From Clostridiales bacterium (GTDB taxonomy: Bacteria; Bacillota; Clostridia; Saccharofermentanales; DTU023), in the NCBI GenBank assembly GCA_004556925.1, contig SFFI01000009.1, forward strand, positions 1 through 64,000: DNA of 64,000 bases, given 5' to 3'. Numbering within the stretch: position 1 is the stretch's first letter; each line of letters starts with the position of its first letter. A program made the position numbers and the translations under genes. This document shows positions 14,123-22,605 of this stretch, one piece after another. The notes beneath the pieces are model-generated. The model had not been told where the DNA came from. It saw only the letters and a program-made list of their open reading frames with translations, and made no database searches.

Positions 14123-15658
14123 ATGCTAAAAGTAAACGAGTTTGAGCATGGTGAAGATATGAGAGGTCGCAAGAGCGATCTTCCTACGATAACGTACGAC
14201 AAGCAGGCTGTATCTCGCTATCAGGCAAAAGACGCTACAGAGCTTATCGAAGACACAAAGAAGCTTCTTAAGATGGTCAATCACCATCATCATTATCAGG
14301 TCCCGAGGCTAAACTATCTTGAAGCCTACTATCTTGGAAACAACGTGGATATCCTCTCGGGAGAGCGCAGGGTTGAAAATACTAAGTCTGACCATAGAGC
14401 AAGGCATAGCTTTGCGGCTACCATTTCGGACTTTATTAATACATACGTTCTTGGGATCCCTATGAAGGTAATAGTTGACCCAGACACAGAGGTTTCGGAC
14501 ACAGACAAAGATAATCTTGAAAACTTGATCTTTGAATTCAACAAGGTAAACGATATTAATGCGCACAACTCGGAGATCAGCAGGGATCAGAACAACTTCG
14601 GTCGAGCCTACGAACTTCTAGAACGAACCGCTGATGACAAGGACCGCATCTATAGGCTTGACCCTACAGAAGTCTTTATGATTTATGATTTCACGGTGCG
14701 CAGCAGAGTAATCGCAGCGTGCAGGTATTATTTGACCGATCCCGAAAAAGATAAGTATGCAATTGAGCTATATACGTACGATAAGATCTACCGCTATGAG
14801 CCGGTCAAGTTAGATACCAATAAAACATTAGAGCTTCAGAGTGCCCCTGAACCCCACTTATTTGGCGGTGTACCCATTATTGAGTACCGTAGCGACCGTT
14901 ATCGCATGAGCGTATTTGAGCGTGTGCTTCCCTTGATTGATCTCTACGATTCAGCTGTAAGCGACACGTCTAACTATATGACCGACTTTAATGACGCAAT
15001 TTTGGCAATTGAAGGGCGGCTTAAAGCGGACCTGGTCTCCCAGGTGCCGAAGATGAAAGATGCGAATGTCTTAGTTCTGATTCCGGAAGATGATGGGCCA
15101 GGCGGGTCATCTAGCCTTACGGCCAAATATCTAACAAAGTCCTACGACGTGGCTGGAGTAGAAGCTCATAAGACTAGGCTCAAGAATGACATTTTCGAGC
15201 TTGCAGGTGTTCCGAATTTGAGCGATGAAGCTTTCTCTGGCCAGCGGTCGGGGGAAGCGCTTAAGTACAAGATGTTTGGACTTGAGCAGCGCCGCCAAGA
15301 TAAAGAAAAATTTTTGGCAAAAGGCTTCAGGGTCCGCTATAAGCTGCTGGAGAACTTAAAAGAAGCGGTAAAAGAGTATTCTGGGCCAGAGCCGTCGCTT
15401 ACTTTCAAGTTCACGCCCAACCTCCCCAAGGCCTACCTGGATGAACTCCAGGCATTCACCAACGCGGGAGGTGAGCTGTCTCAGGAGACTATGCTAGGCC
15501 TCTTGAGTTTTGTGGAAGATGTGCCTAGTGAGCAAGAAAAGATTCTGGCTGAAGGGGTTCCTGAAAGACTAGAGGTGGACAAAGATGAAGTCAGATATGA
15601 CCAAGCTAGACAGAAGGATGCTGGAGTATGGCCGGGCCAGAGAATGGCGACAACTTAA
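14123..15658 (+). CDS. Portal protein (SPP1 gp6-like)
   Basis: A 511-residue portal that forms the DNA entry ring and docks the terminase. Characteristic portal segments are the early YLEAYYLGNN motif (about 66), FAATISDFINTYVLGIP (about 94) and the central SDTSNYMTDFNDAILAI helix region (about 282). AGGAGAGAAG precedes the ATG. The last 74 bases overlap the MuF gene, an arrangement common in SPP1-type head modules. Confidence 0.92.
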   Translation: MLKVNEFEHGEDMRGRKSDLPTITYDKQAVSRYQAKDATELIEDTKKLLKMVNHHHHYQVPRLNYLEAYYLGNNVDILSGERRVENTKSDHRARHSFAATISDFINTYVLGIPMKVIVDPDTEVSDTDKDNLENLIFEFNKVNDINAHNSEISRDQNNFGRAYELLERTADDKDRIYRLDPTEVFMIYDFTVRSRVIAACRYYLTDPEKDKYAIELYTYDKIYRYEPVKLDTNKTLELQSAPEPHLFGGVPIIEYRSDRYRMSVFERVLPLIDLYDSAVSDTSNYMTDFNDAILAIEGRLKADLVSQVPKMKDANVLVLIPEDDGPGGSSSLTAKYLTKSYDVAGVEAHKTRLKNDIFELAGVPNLSDEAFSGQRSGEALKYKMFGLEQRRQDKEKFLAKGFRVRYKLLENLKEAVKEYSGPEPSLTFKFTPNLPKAYLDELQAFTNAGGELSQETMLGLLSFVEDVPSEQEKILAEGVPERLEVDKDEVRYDQARQKDAGVWPGQRMATT

Positions 15659-17279
15659 CCGTATTCATAAATCAGAGTCTCAGTTAATCTCTGCAATACA
15701 AGGCACTATTCTGGATACAATCACTGAGTGCGAGAAAGAAGCTAACTTATGGCTCATGACTTACGCTAGGTCGGATGGAATTAGCCTCTCTGAAGCTAAA
15801 AAGGCGGTTAGGCTTAAAGATATCCGAGAGCTGGAAGCCAAGGCGAAGGAGTATGTAAAACGAAGGAAAGATCTTGGTTTTGCTTTCTCCGAAGAGGCCA
15901 TGAAGGAAATGCGCCGATACAACTTCGGTATGAAAATGAACCGATTGGAACTACTGCAACATAACCTCGCCTTAGCTTTAGGTATGGGCACTGTAGATGT
16001 CGAAGAGATCATAGGCAGACATTTAACCTATGCCACAGAAGAAGAACTAAGAAGGCAGGCCGGATTACTCGGGCTCAATATTCCAGATCCGGATGTTATG
16101 CGCATAAATGCCGAGGCGATAGTAAATGCTAGTTTCCATGAAGAAAATTTTTCGCAAAGAATATGGAAAAACAATCAGGAGTTGGCAGAGACTCTAGATA
16201 AGGGTATCAAGAAGAGTGTGATGATGGGGCACAACCCTGTGACCTGGGCAAAATCATTGAAGGAGCTACTACGAGACACTGAAAATGATGCAATGTATAA
16301 GATGAAGCGCATTGCTATAACTGAATCTGGCAGAGTGCAGATAGCCGCGCAAAGAATCAGCTATGAAACTGCGGGGTTTAGTCAGTACATGGTAATTTGC
16401 GAGCCTACAGCTTGCCCGCATTGCATGGAGTTTGACGGGGAGGTGTTTTCTATTGCCGACCTGGTACAGGGAGAGAATGCTCCCATGTTCCATCCATTTT
16501 GTCGGTGCAGTACAACGCCCTATATGTCTAGAAAAGAGGTTGAGGAAGGGTTCAGGGAGCTGAAAGAAGCAGGAAAACTTGAAACAAATGCTGTTTCGCC
16601 GCTGCAAAAGCTAAAATCAAAGAAAGCAGTAAATGAATTCTTTAAAAAAGAGTTAGGTTTTGCCACGGTAGATTCCAAAGAAATAAGCCTTGATGTCCTA
16701 AAAGAAGTAGCTGAAACGATAAGCGATTTCTACTCAGAGTATCCACAACTAAAAGGCTTTGTGAAACAATTCCGTGTCAAGAAGAATCTTGATTCCGTAG
16801 CTGAAGCCGGGATGGAGTGGAAACCAGGTAAGGGAACAAAAACATCGATAACTTTAAATGCAGACGACATGGTGGACACAGCAGCAATTAAAGAAATGAT
16901 TGAGTTCAATGTTGGCCAAGGATTTTGGAGTCCTAAGGCTGGGGCTAGTGATATAATTAATCATGAGTTGGCGCACCTTTTAGAATATCAACAGGCTTTT
17001 AAACGAGCAGAGGTGGATCCGTTTAGTATTAACGCAAATGATGTATTTGCACAACGTGATGCGATAACTTCGATACGAAGTGGTGTTTTCTCACTGGACG
17101 TAACCAAAACTGCTTTCGGCAATCTCGGCTTACCATATCTGGCAGATACAATCAGCAAAGAGGTAAGTGGCTACGCAGCCGTATCATCAAGAGAACTGCT
17201 GGCTGAAGCTGTTGGGTGTTCTGACAGGAATCAAACTATGATTGAAATAGTTAAGGTTATGAAGGAGAAATTGCAGTGA
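15585..17279 (+). CDS. MuF-type minor head protein with C-terminal HExxH domain
   Basis: A 564-residue protein. The N-terminal part and MuF domain (about 200-310, ending CPHC..FDG and HPFCRC) match SPP1 gp7/Mu F minor head proteins, which enter the head and may be ejected with DNA. The C-terminal roughly 200 residues are an added domain with HELAH (His460, Glu461, His464) and later Glu candidates in SSRELLAEA (537/541), the pattern of a zinc metallopeptidase. Temperate-phage MuF proteins are known to carry polymorphic toxin domains, usually followed by immunity genes. Three tiny genes follow directly here. Toxicity is inferred. The start has GAGGTGG upstream. Confidence 0.85.
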   Translation: MKSDMTKLDRRMLEYGRAREWRQLNRIHKSESQLISAIQGTILDTITECEKEANLWLMTYARSDGISLSEAKKAVRLKDIRELEAKAKEYVKRRKDLGFAFSEEAMKEMRRYNFGMKMNRLELLQHNLALALGMGTVDVEEIIGRHLTYATEEELRRQAGLLGLNIPDPDVMRINAEAIVNASFHEENFSQRIWKNNQELAETLDKGIKKSVMMGHNPVTWAKSLKELLRDTENDAMYKMKRIAITESGRVQIAAQRISYETAGFSQYMVICEPTACPHCMEFDGEVFSIADLVQGENAPMFHPFCRCSTTPYMSRKEVEEGFRELKEAGKLETNAVSPLQKLKSKKAVNEFFKKELGFATVDSKEISLDVLKEVAETISDFYSEYPQLKGFVKQFRVKKNLDSVAEAGMEWKPGKGTKTSITLNADDMVDTAAIKEMIEFNVGQGFWSPKAGASDIINHELAHLLEYQQAFKRAEVDPFSINANDVFAQRDAITSIRSGVFSLDVTKTAFGNLGLPYLADTISKEVSGYAAVSSRELLAEAVGCSDRNQTMIEIVKVMKEKLQ

Positions 17280-17452
17280 TAGGCTTACCAAAAGAACTGG
17301 CGTCAATAATTGAATTCAAAGATGGCGTACCTTATCTCAAAGAAGGGACGAGTGAAGCCCAGAAGCGTACATTTGATGCGTTTTTAGCACGGCTGCATAA
17401 ATCAACGGAAATTATTGACAATGGGTCATCAGTAGTTATAACGAATCACTAG
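17276..17452 (+). CDS. Small protein coupled to the MuF gene, possible immunity protein
   Basis: A 58-residue protein from a GTG that overlaps the MuF stop by 3 bases, with GAAGGAGAAA upstream. It is mixed charged and hydrophobic (ASIIEFKDGVPYLKEGTS). No known family. Translation coupling to a toxin-like metallopeptidase domain is what makes it a candidate inhibitor; that is inference from gene order only. Confidence 0.6.
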   Translation: MIGLPKELASIIEFKDGVPYLKEGTSEAQKRTFDAFLARLHKSTEIIDNGSSVVITNH

Positions 17453-17486
17453 AATTTTGCATCATAGTTTGAATACGGAGAAGAAA

Positions 17487-17663
17487 ATGCTGGAACCTAA
17501 ATTTGTGCCATACATAACTGATAAAACGGCGAAAACAGCACATGGCGTAGAATATTCTGTTTTGAGTGAAGATGCCCCGGAGAGCCTTAAACAAGAATAT
17601 CTTAGTCTAATACAGTACCAAGATGATGAGGCTGCTAAAGGCAAACCCATTAGCAGGTTTTAA
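17487..17663 (+). CDS. Small acidic protein downstream of the MuF gene
   Basis: A 58-residue protein with a GGAG ribosome binding site 6 bases before the ATG at 17487; it begins MLEPKFVPYITDKTAKTAHG. No recognised domain. It may be a second immunity-like gene or an unrelated small gene kept with the cassette. Confidence 0.55.
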   Translation: MLEPKFVPYITDKTAKTAHGVEYSVLSEDAPESLKQEYLSLIQYQDDEAAKGKPISRF

Positions 17664-17741
17664 CTGCCTGGATAGCAGATGAGCTGAGTAGGGACAAGGT
17701 GAGGCTAGTTTCTATGTATGTTACTAAAAAGGAACCAGGAC

Positions 17742-17915
17742 ATGATTAAACAATATGACAGAGTTGAATTAGTTAGTGGTCAAGAGGCTTCAATCGTTGA
17801 GGTATTAGCCCCAGGTAAACTTTATGTAGCTGACATAGACAAAGATCAAGACACTTATACGGACTTTTTGGAAGATAGCGAGATAATGTGCGTTAAGCCT
17901 AAAAGCAGAAGATAA
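17742..17915 (+). CDS. Small beta-rich protein, possibly DUF4926-like
   Basis: A 57-residue protein with AAAAAGGAACC before the ATG at 17742. The pattern IKQYDRVELVSGQEASIVEVLAPGKLYVAD resembles the compact SH3-like DUF4926 family, which is often found beside toxins. It ends 22 bases before a terminator that closes the cassette. The assignment is tentative. Confidence 0.55.
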   Translation: MIKQYDRVELVSGQEASIVEVLAPGKLYVADIDKDQDTYTDFLEDSEIMCVKPKSRR

Positions 17916-17937
17916 ATAAGTTTTCTGTTTTATACCG

Positions 17938-17962
17938 GCGAGGTCAAAATCTCGCTTTTTTT
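17938..17962 (+). terminator. Terminator closing the small-gene cassette
   Basis: GCGAG (17938-17942) pairs with CTCGC (17951-17955), followed by seven Ts. It would limit late transcription beyond the MuF cassette unless transcription is processive. Confidence 0.7.
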
Positions 17963-17978
17963 ATTGAAAGGAGTTGCC

Positions 17979-18314
17979 ATGGCAAAAGATGATTACTTTG
18001 TGATTGTTTACCAAATTCTAAAGTACCTGTATGACTGCTTAAAAGAAGATAGGCGTATTGATTTCACAGTGATTAGCTATGAGTCATTCGATATCCCGTT
18101 CAATTACTGGTGCTATATTTTGGAAAACCTTCAGAAACAAGGTTTACTTGCTGGCTTATCTATTGTCGAGACCAAGGATGGAAAGCTAATTCAGAATTCA
18201 AGTAAAACCAGAATAACACCAGACGGTATCGCTTACTTATTCGAGAATTCGATGCTTGAAAAGGTCAAAAGAACGCTGAAAGACGTCAAGGACATTATCC
18301 CCTTTATCGGATAA
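17979..18314 (+). CDS. YjcQ-like phage protein
   Basis: A 111-residue protein with AAAGGAG before the ATG at 17979. The layout (N-terminal helix, a DFTVISYESFDIPFNYWCYILENLQKQGLLAGL winged-helix-like centre, then ITPDGIAYLFENS and a C-terminal helix) matches the YjcQ family of prophage proteins. The function is not known. It sits between two terminators inside the head operon, suggesting it is an inserted accessory gene. Confidence 0.65.
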   Translation: MAKDDYFVIVYQILKYLYDCLKEDRRIDFTVISYESFDIPFNYWCYILENLQKQGLLAGLSIVETKDGKLIQNSSKTRITPDGIAYLFENSMLEKVKRTLKDVKDIIPFIG

Positions 18315-18346
18315 AACAGCTGATATAACTATCTTTTTTGGAATTT

Positions 18347-18371
18347 AGCAGGGACGCGTCCCTGCTTTTTC
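18347..18371 (+). terminator. Strong palindromic terminator before the scaffold gene
   Basis: AGCAGGGACGCGTCCCTGCT (18347-18366) is a perfect 20-base palindrome whose right arm runs into TTTTT. It lies between the accessory genes and the scaffold gene. Confidence 0.75.
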
Positions 18372-18456
18372 ATTGGCTAAGAACTTGTCCGGCAGCGTAC
18401 GGACGAGGGCTAGTCAATCAATACATGCGCAGGTAGAAGACTGCAAGGAGGCAATT

Positions 18457-19026
18457 ATGGAAGAACAGAACACCCAATCTATTAGTACCAATCAAAATCA
18501 AGAGCTCACAGAACAGGGCAAACAACAGATTGACCAACCGAGCGAACAGACCGAATCTAAGCAAAGTTTAGCTGACCTCATAAAGACTGATGAGAATGTG
18601 AAACGAGAGTTTGATAAGCGCATCACTCAAGCAATCAATACGGCAAAAGCTAGATGGGATGAGGAAGCAAAGCTAACCGACGACGAGAGAGCGGCCAAGG
18701 CGCTGTCAGATCGAGAACAAGCACTTCAAGAGAAAGAAGCCGCATTTACGCTCAAGGAACGGACAGCTGAAACCAAGTTGAAGTTGATTGATAGGGGCCT
18801 GCCCATATGTTTATCGGAGCTCATTGCAAAAGGCACTACTACAGATGAAGAGGTAACTGAGCTTATTACCTCCATTGAGAGCGAGTGGAACTCGCAGATG
18901 ACAGAAAAAATTAAAGCTGGTGCGCGACAAGCCCCGGCAACTGCCTCGCAAGAAACGAAACTTGACGAGACCAGCAGCATGGTCAGTTTAGCTGAGTTTG
19001 CTGCCAAAAACAGAAAGGTGAAATAG
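18457..19026 (+). CDS. Capsid scaffolding protein (DUF4355-like)
   Basis: A 189-residue acidic, Gln-rich, coiled-coil protein directly before the major capsid gene, matching the DUF4355 scaffold group. It would guide prohead assembly and be removed before packaging. The ATG at 18457 follows CAAGGAGGC; an upstream in-frame start at 18373 lies against the terminator and lacks a ribosome binding site. Confidence 0.8.
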   Translation: MEEQNTQSISTNQNQELTEQGKQQIDQPSEQTESKQSLADLIKTDENVKREFDKRITQAINTAKARWDEEAKLTDDERAAKALSDREQALQEKEAAFTLKERTAETKLKLIDRGLPICLSELIAKGTTTDEEVTELITSIESEWNSQMTEKIKAGARQAPATASQETKLDETSSMVSLAEFAAKNRKVK

Positions 19027-19028
19027 AT

Positions 19029-19928
19029 ATGCCGATTACTAACGCAACATTTACTCCTGACAATGCCACGATGCTTCATAACATGAAAGGTGTTGTCCCT
19101 AGAGATTATGGCCAATTGATTATCGAAACCGTCATGGCGAACTCCGTTATGATGCAGTTAGCTAAATACGAGGAGATGACAAAACTCGAAAAAGAGTTTG
19201 ATGTCATGGCCGGAGGCCTTGGCGCCTATTGGGTAGGTGAGGGCCAACGTATTCAGACTTCTGCCCCTAAATGGATTAAGGTGGTCATGAAGGCGAAAAA
19301 ATTGGGTGTCATAGTTCCCGTCAGCCGTGAGTATTTGAACTACAAGCAGCCAGACTTTTGGAACTTGATGAGGCCTAAAGTCGCAGAAGCTTTTTATAAG
19401 AAATTCGACGCAGCGACTATCCTCGGTGTAGAGAATCCGTTTGAATGGAGTGTTGATAAATCTGCGACTGATCGGAAAACCGAGGGCGAGCTGAATCTCG
19501 CAAACTATGACGCACTAATTGGTAAGCTCAATGATGAGGGTTACGAACCTAACGCCATTGTTTCCAAAGTTGCTAACAAATCCTTGCTAAAGGGTCTGGT
19601 CCGGAATACAGATGGAATCCCTACAAGGCTTTTTGACGGAACAAGCCTTGATGGCGTATCGGTATTTAATGTACACAAAGATCTGGGTATGAATAAGGGC
19701 ACTCTCTATGCTGGTGACTTCAACTATGCCTACTATGGTATCCCTTATGACATCCACTACAAGATTTCAGAAGAAGCCCAGTTGTCTACTGTTACGGATG
19801 CGGAAGGCAACCCTCTTAACCTGTTTGAGCGTGAGATGATCGCCATGCGGGCAACTATGGATGTGGGTTTCATGATCATAAAGGATGAAGCGTTTGCCTG
19901 TCTTAAAGCTCCGGTTGTAGGAGGTTAG
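19029..19928 (+). CDS. Major capsid protein (HK97 fold)
   Basis: A 299-residue protein with typical HK97-family segments: an N-terminal PRDYGQLIIETVMANSVMMQLA helix, the E-loop region GAYWVGEGQRIQTSAPKWIKV (about 66) and the P-domain pattern KKLGVIVPVSREYLNYKQPD (about 90). It forms the head shell. It follows the scaffold gene by 2 bases, with AAAGGTGAAA as the ribosome binding site. There is no N-terminal protease/delta domain, consistent with a separate scaffold. Confidence 0.92.
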   Translation: MPITNATFTPDNATMLHNMKGVVPRDYGQLIIETVMANSVMMQLAKYEEMTKLEKEFDVMAGGLGAYWVGEGQRIQTSAPKWIKVVMKAKKLGVIVPVSREYLNYKQPDFWNLMRPKVAEAFYKKFDAATILGVENPFEWSVDKSATDRKTEGELNLANYDALIGKLNDEGYEPNAIVSKVANKSLLKGLVRNTDGIPTRLFDGTSLDGVSVFNVHKDLGMNKGTLYAGDFNYAYYGIPYDIHYKISEEAQLSTVTDAEGNPLNLFEREMIAMRATMDVGFMIIKDEAFACLKAPVVGG

Positions 19929-19930
19929 GA

Positions 19931-20119
19931 ATGATAGTAAGACAAGCTTTTGTCGCGAAGAATCGTTACTTTGCAAAAGGTGAACCCTTTCCGGATGGGT
20001 TTCTCAGCGCTGAAGAGCTCCAGGAAGCCCAGGATAGGGGATTTCTTGAATCTGAAGCGGCTGCAAAAAAAGCTGTATCTGCAGGGGCAACTAAGAAAAA
20101 CAGTAGCAACGCTAAGTAG
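19931..20119 (+). CDS. Small protein after the capsid gene
   Basis: A 62-residue protein with GTAGGAGG before the ATG. It begins MIVRQAFVAKNRYFAKGEPFPDG and ends in a Lys/Ala-rich tail. Short proteins of this position and pattern are common in SPP1-like head modules and may contribute to capsid decoration or head completion; role not established. Confidence 0.65.
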   Translation: MIVRQAFVAKNRYFAKGEPFPDGFLSAEELQEAQDRGFLESEAAAKKAVSAGATKKNSSNAK

Positions 20120-20139
20120 TTTTGAACGGGGGTGGGCAT

Positions 20140-20502
20140 ATGCCAATGTCTAAGCAAGATAAACTAAAAATGTTGACGGGTATAGATGATGACGATTTGC
20201 TCTCATATGCCTTAGATCAAGCTGAAGGCCGGCTGCTCACCCTCCTTAACAACCGAGCTGAGCATTATGGCCTAAAGACCTACGACAGTGTACCTGGCAA
20301 ATTAGGCTTTATTACGTTAGAAGTTGCCGTGAAGAGAATTAGAAGGCTGGGATCAGAGGGTTTAGCGGGTGAGTCTGTAGAAGGGCATAGGCGAGACTTC
20401 CAGGTAGCAACGCATGACTTTGATGAGTTTTTACCGGAAATTAACGATTTCTTGGCTGGCGTTATACCGTACAAAGAAGCAGGGGGGCTATTCATATGGT
20501 AG
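20140..20502 (+). CDS. Head-tail connector (adaptor) protein
   Basis: A 120-residue, mostly helical protein following the capsid genes, in the position of the gp15/gp6-type adaptor that extends the portal ring. The ATG at 20140 follows GGGGGTGGG. The pattern DDLLSYALDQAEGRLLTLLNN...KLGFITLEVAVKRIRRLG fits phage head-tail connectors. It overlaps the next gene by 7 bases. Confidence 0.75.
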   Translation: MPMSKQDKLKMLTGIDDDDLLSYALDQAEGRLLTLLNNRAEHYGLKTYDSVPGKLGFITLEVAVKRIRRLGSEGLAGESVEGHRRDFQVATHDFDEFLPEINDFLAGVIPYKEAGGLFIW

Positions 20503-20825
20503 CTTTTCATTCGGTGTTCTTTAACATTGATGACGGTGAACTAAAGTACAATCCCGCTACAGGCAAGTATGATAAGCCGTCAAGCACTCAAATTGAAAAA
20601 AACTGTTATATATATGATCTTGCCTCTAGTCGAAAACTAGAGCTGTATGGGCGTATAAATGTACGCGGCCTGGTGATTTATCACATGGGAAACTTAGTTC
20701 CTGATGCGGTTACTGTCGAGATTAAAGCAGGGCTGTTTAAGGGTAGGTTTTACATAAACGATAGACGGCAGGTAATGCAGAAAGCAACATATGTGGTTAG
20801 CGAGGTGAAGCTTGATGGACGTTGA
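20496..20825 (+). CDS. Head closure (stopper) protein
   Basis: A 109-residue beta-rich protein in the position of the SPP1 gp16-type stopper that closes the head after packaging. It has ELYGRINVRGLVIYHMGN and a C-terminal YVVSEVKLDGR strand. It overlaps both neighbours. The assignment is mainly by order and fold-like pattern. Confidence 0.65.
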   Translation: MVAFHSVFFNIDDGELKYNPATGKYDKPSSTQIEKNCYIYDLASSRKLELYGRINVRGLVIYHMGNLVPDAVTVEIKAGLFKGRFYINDRRQVMQKATYVVSEVKLDGR

Positions 20826-21168
20826 AGTTAAGTTTGACAAAAAAGGCCTTGACGAACTTGCAAAGGCCCTGGACAGCGATAAACTCCACAAACAAGCTGA
20901 GAGAATTATTGCCTATCATACTGCAGATCTGCACACGCGGTCACAACGTAAAGTACCAGTGCGGACCGGTCACCTTAAACGTTCTGGAATCGCAAAAACA
21001 GACCTTGAAAGGCTAGAGGGCAGAGTTAAGTACTCTGCTGATTATGCTGGTTATGTTGAAAAAGGTACTCGATACATGGATGCGCAGCCTTATCTTGAAC
21101 CGGCACTTAACGAAGTTAAGCCGGCTCTAGTGGCAGATATGAAGAAGCTTAACGAGCTAGGAGGGTGA
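20815..21168 (+). CDS. HK97 gp10-like tail completion protein
   Basis: A 117-residue protein matching the HK97-gp10 family: VKFDKKGLDELAKAL start, the conserved RSQRKVPVRTGHLKRSG segment (about 43) and the YSADYAGYVEKGTRYMDAQPYLEPAL motif (about 66). It acts at the head-tail joint. GAGGTGAAG precedes the ATG at 20815; a TTG just before it is a weaker alternative. Confidence 0.85.
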   Translation: MDVEVKFDKKGLDELAKALDSDKLHKQAERIIAYHTADLHTRSQRKVPVRTGHLKRSGIAKTDLERLEGRVKYSADYAGYVEKGTRYMDAQPYLEPALNEVKPALVADMKKLNELGG

Positions 21169-21169
21169 T

Positions 21170-21577
21170 ATGCAGAGCAACTCTCCCGAGCAGGAACTTT
21201 ATGATGCAATCTATGCTGAAATTGAAAGCCTGGCACTGCAAGAGCCGGGTTTTGCCATTTATACCCATAGCCCTTCGTCGCAAGCCCCCTATCCTTTTGT
21301 AAGGCTAGGGATGACCCAATTATTTCCGATCGCTACTAAAACGGCCCTTCTGGCTGACATGTATCAAAACATCAGCGTATGGGGAAGCAAGTGGGATAGG
21401 GGGAAAGTTTCCGCTATAGCTGCATCTATTTTGGAAAAACTTTCAAGGATTAAGCGGACAGAATCGTTCGCTATTGAGATGAACGTGGCAAGAAGCACTT
21501 ATCTTGTCCGACCTGACCAATCAACACAAGACGACCTATGGGTCGCAGAAGTATCAACTGAATGGGTACTTAGATAG
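21170..21577 (+). CDS. Tail terminator protein (DUF3168-like)
   Basis: A 135-residue protein starting 1 base after the previous gene, with AGGAGGGTG upstream. The pattern ELYDAIYAEIESLA at the start, then PYPFVRLGMTQLFPIATKTALLADMYQNISVWGSKWDRGKV, fits tail completion or terminator proteins that cap the tail tube. It is followed by the major tail protein, the standard order. Confidence 0.75.
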   Translation: MQSNSPEQELYDAIYAEIESLALQEPGFAIYTHSPSSQAPYPFVRLGMTQLFPIATKTALLADMYQNISVWGSKWDRGKVSAIAASILEKLSRIKRTESFAIEMNVARSTYLVRPDQSTQDDLWVAEVSTEWVLR

Positions 21578-21586
21578 GAGAATATT

Positions 21587-22102
21587 ATGCCTAAGAATTT
21601 AGCAGAGTTAGCCCAACGGGGCAAAGACCATATCTTAATGGTGAGGCTTTTAGAAGAAGCTACAAAGAAGCAAGCCGCAAGGCTTGCACTCCAAATCGAA
21701 CACTCTTGGAGCTATAGTCGCTCGAACACGGCTACAGAGACCAAGGACGGGACAATCAATGCCCCTGGTGGACTTGCTACGACACTTAATCTGACCGCTA
21801 TTAGCACAAATGACGACGTAAACAAAATGTTGAAGCAAAGCGTCATCGAAGGCAAGAAAGTTGAGTTTTGGGACATAGATCTTTCAAGCTACGATGAATC
21901 TACGAAGAAGTGTAAAGCTGTTTATGCCCAGGGCTCCTTGGAAAGCTGGGAGATCCCAAAACCTGTAGCGGATTACATCAACATTTCTACTACAGCCAAT
22001 ATCGACGGAACGCCTCAAGAAGGCGAAGTCACGCTTGATCCGACGCAAGTTGACCAGATTTTGTATGCCTTCCGAGACATCACAGCCTATACCGAGGCAT
22101 AG
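21587..22102 (+). CDS. Major tail tube protein
   Basis: A 171-residue protein of the TP901-1-type tail tube group, identified by position and by beta-rich segments with KKVEFWDIDLSS and the C-terminal EGEVTLDPTQVDQILYAFRDITAY. It polymerises around the tape measure. AGGAGAATATT precedes the ATG. A palindromic hairpin follows and could trim or terminate the abundant transcript. Confidence 0.85.
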   Translation: MPKNLAELAQRGKDHILMVRLLEEATKKQAARLALQIEHSWSYSRSNTATETKDGTINAPGGLATTLNLTAISTNDDVNKMLKQSVIEGKKVEFWDIDLSSYDESTKKCKAVYAQGSLESWEIPKPVADYINISTTANIDGTPQEGEVTLDPTQVDQILYAFRDITAYTEA

Positions 22103-22117
22103 CATCTTTGATTACCG

Positions 22118-22137
22118 GCGTGGGGATATCCCCACGC
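22118..22137 (+). terminator. Perfect 20-base palindrome after the tail tube gene
   Basis: GCGTGGGGATATCCCCACGC is followed by TCTCTTTAATTTT, a weak T-tract. It may be a partial terminator or a 3' stabiliser, which would keep tail-tube mRNA higher than downstream genes. Confidence 0.65.
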
Positions 22138-22161
22138 TCTCTTTAATTTTTAGGAGTTATT

Positions 22162-22605
22162 ATGCAAATTCAAATTGCTAAAAAGAAGTATGAGCTCTAC
22201 TTGGGCTTTGATTTTATCCGTTATCTGGACAAGCAGCACGAACTTGATACGGGATTAGGTATTGCTTTTGGCGTAGGTGTTGGGCAAGTAATGGCTCAAC
22301 TAGAAGCAGGTAATCCCCTGGGCATCCTGAGTGTAATTGAGGCCGGTACCTGCACGCTTCCAGACGAAGAGCGCCCTACTGAAAAAGATGTAGAGAAATT
22401 AATCGAGGAAACCAGTAAAAAGGGGGAGTTAGACAAACTTTTTTTCGATTTCAAGGAGCTCTTAAAGACCTCCCCAATGACGACGCAGGCCCTGACTGGT
22501 TATCAGTCAATTCTGGACACTTTTCAGCAACTAGTGACGATTGGGATGCAGGAGCTGAAAAAGGAGCAGACGGAGAACCAAGCGCCTATACCTACCGGAA
22601 GCTAA
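22162..22605 (+). CDS. Tail assembly chaperone (gpG-like)
   Basis: A 147-residue protein between the tail tube and tape measure, the place of lambda gpG-type chaperones. It begins MQIQIAKKKYELYLGFDFIRYLDKQHE, typical for Bacillota siphophages, with TAGGAG upstream. It should bind the tape measure during tail assembly. A T TTT TTC slippery heptamer lies at codons 93-95, with the -1 frame open from there through the next gene, so a longer fusion is likely made. Confidence 0.85.
   Translation: MQIQIAKKKYELYLGFDFIRYLDKQHELDTGLGIAFGVGVGQVMAQLEAGNPLGILSVIEAGTCTLPDEERPTEKDVEKLIEETSKKGELDKLFFDFKELLKTSPMTTQALTGYQSILDTFQQLVTIGMQELKKEQTENQAPIPTGS
22440..22446 (+). promoter_or_regulatory. Probable -1 ribosomal frameshift site (T TTT TTC)
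   Basis: In the frame of the upstream gene the codons are CTT TTT TTC, giving a perfect X XXY YYZ heptamer at 22440-22446. The -1 frame has no stop from 22419 to 22941. Slipping here would give a fusion of about 260 residues. A second, weaker site (G AAA AAG, 22557-22563) would give a later join. Confidence 0.6.
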
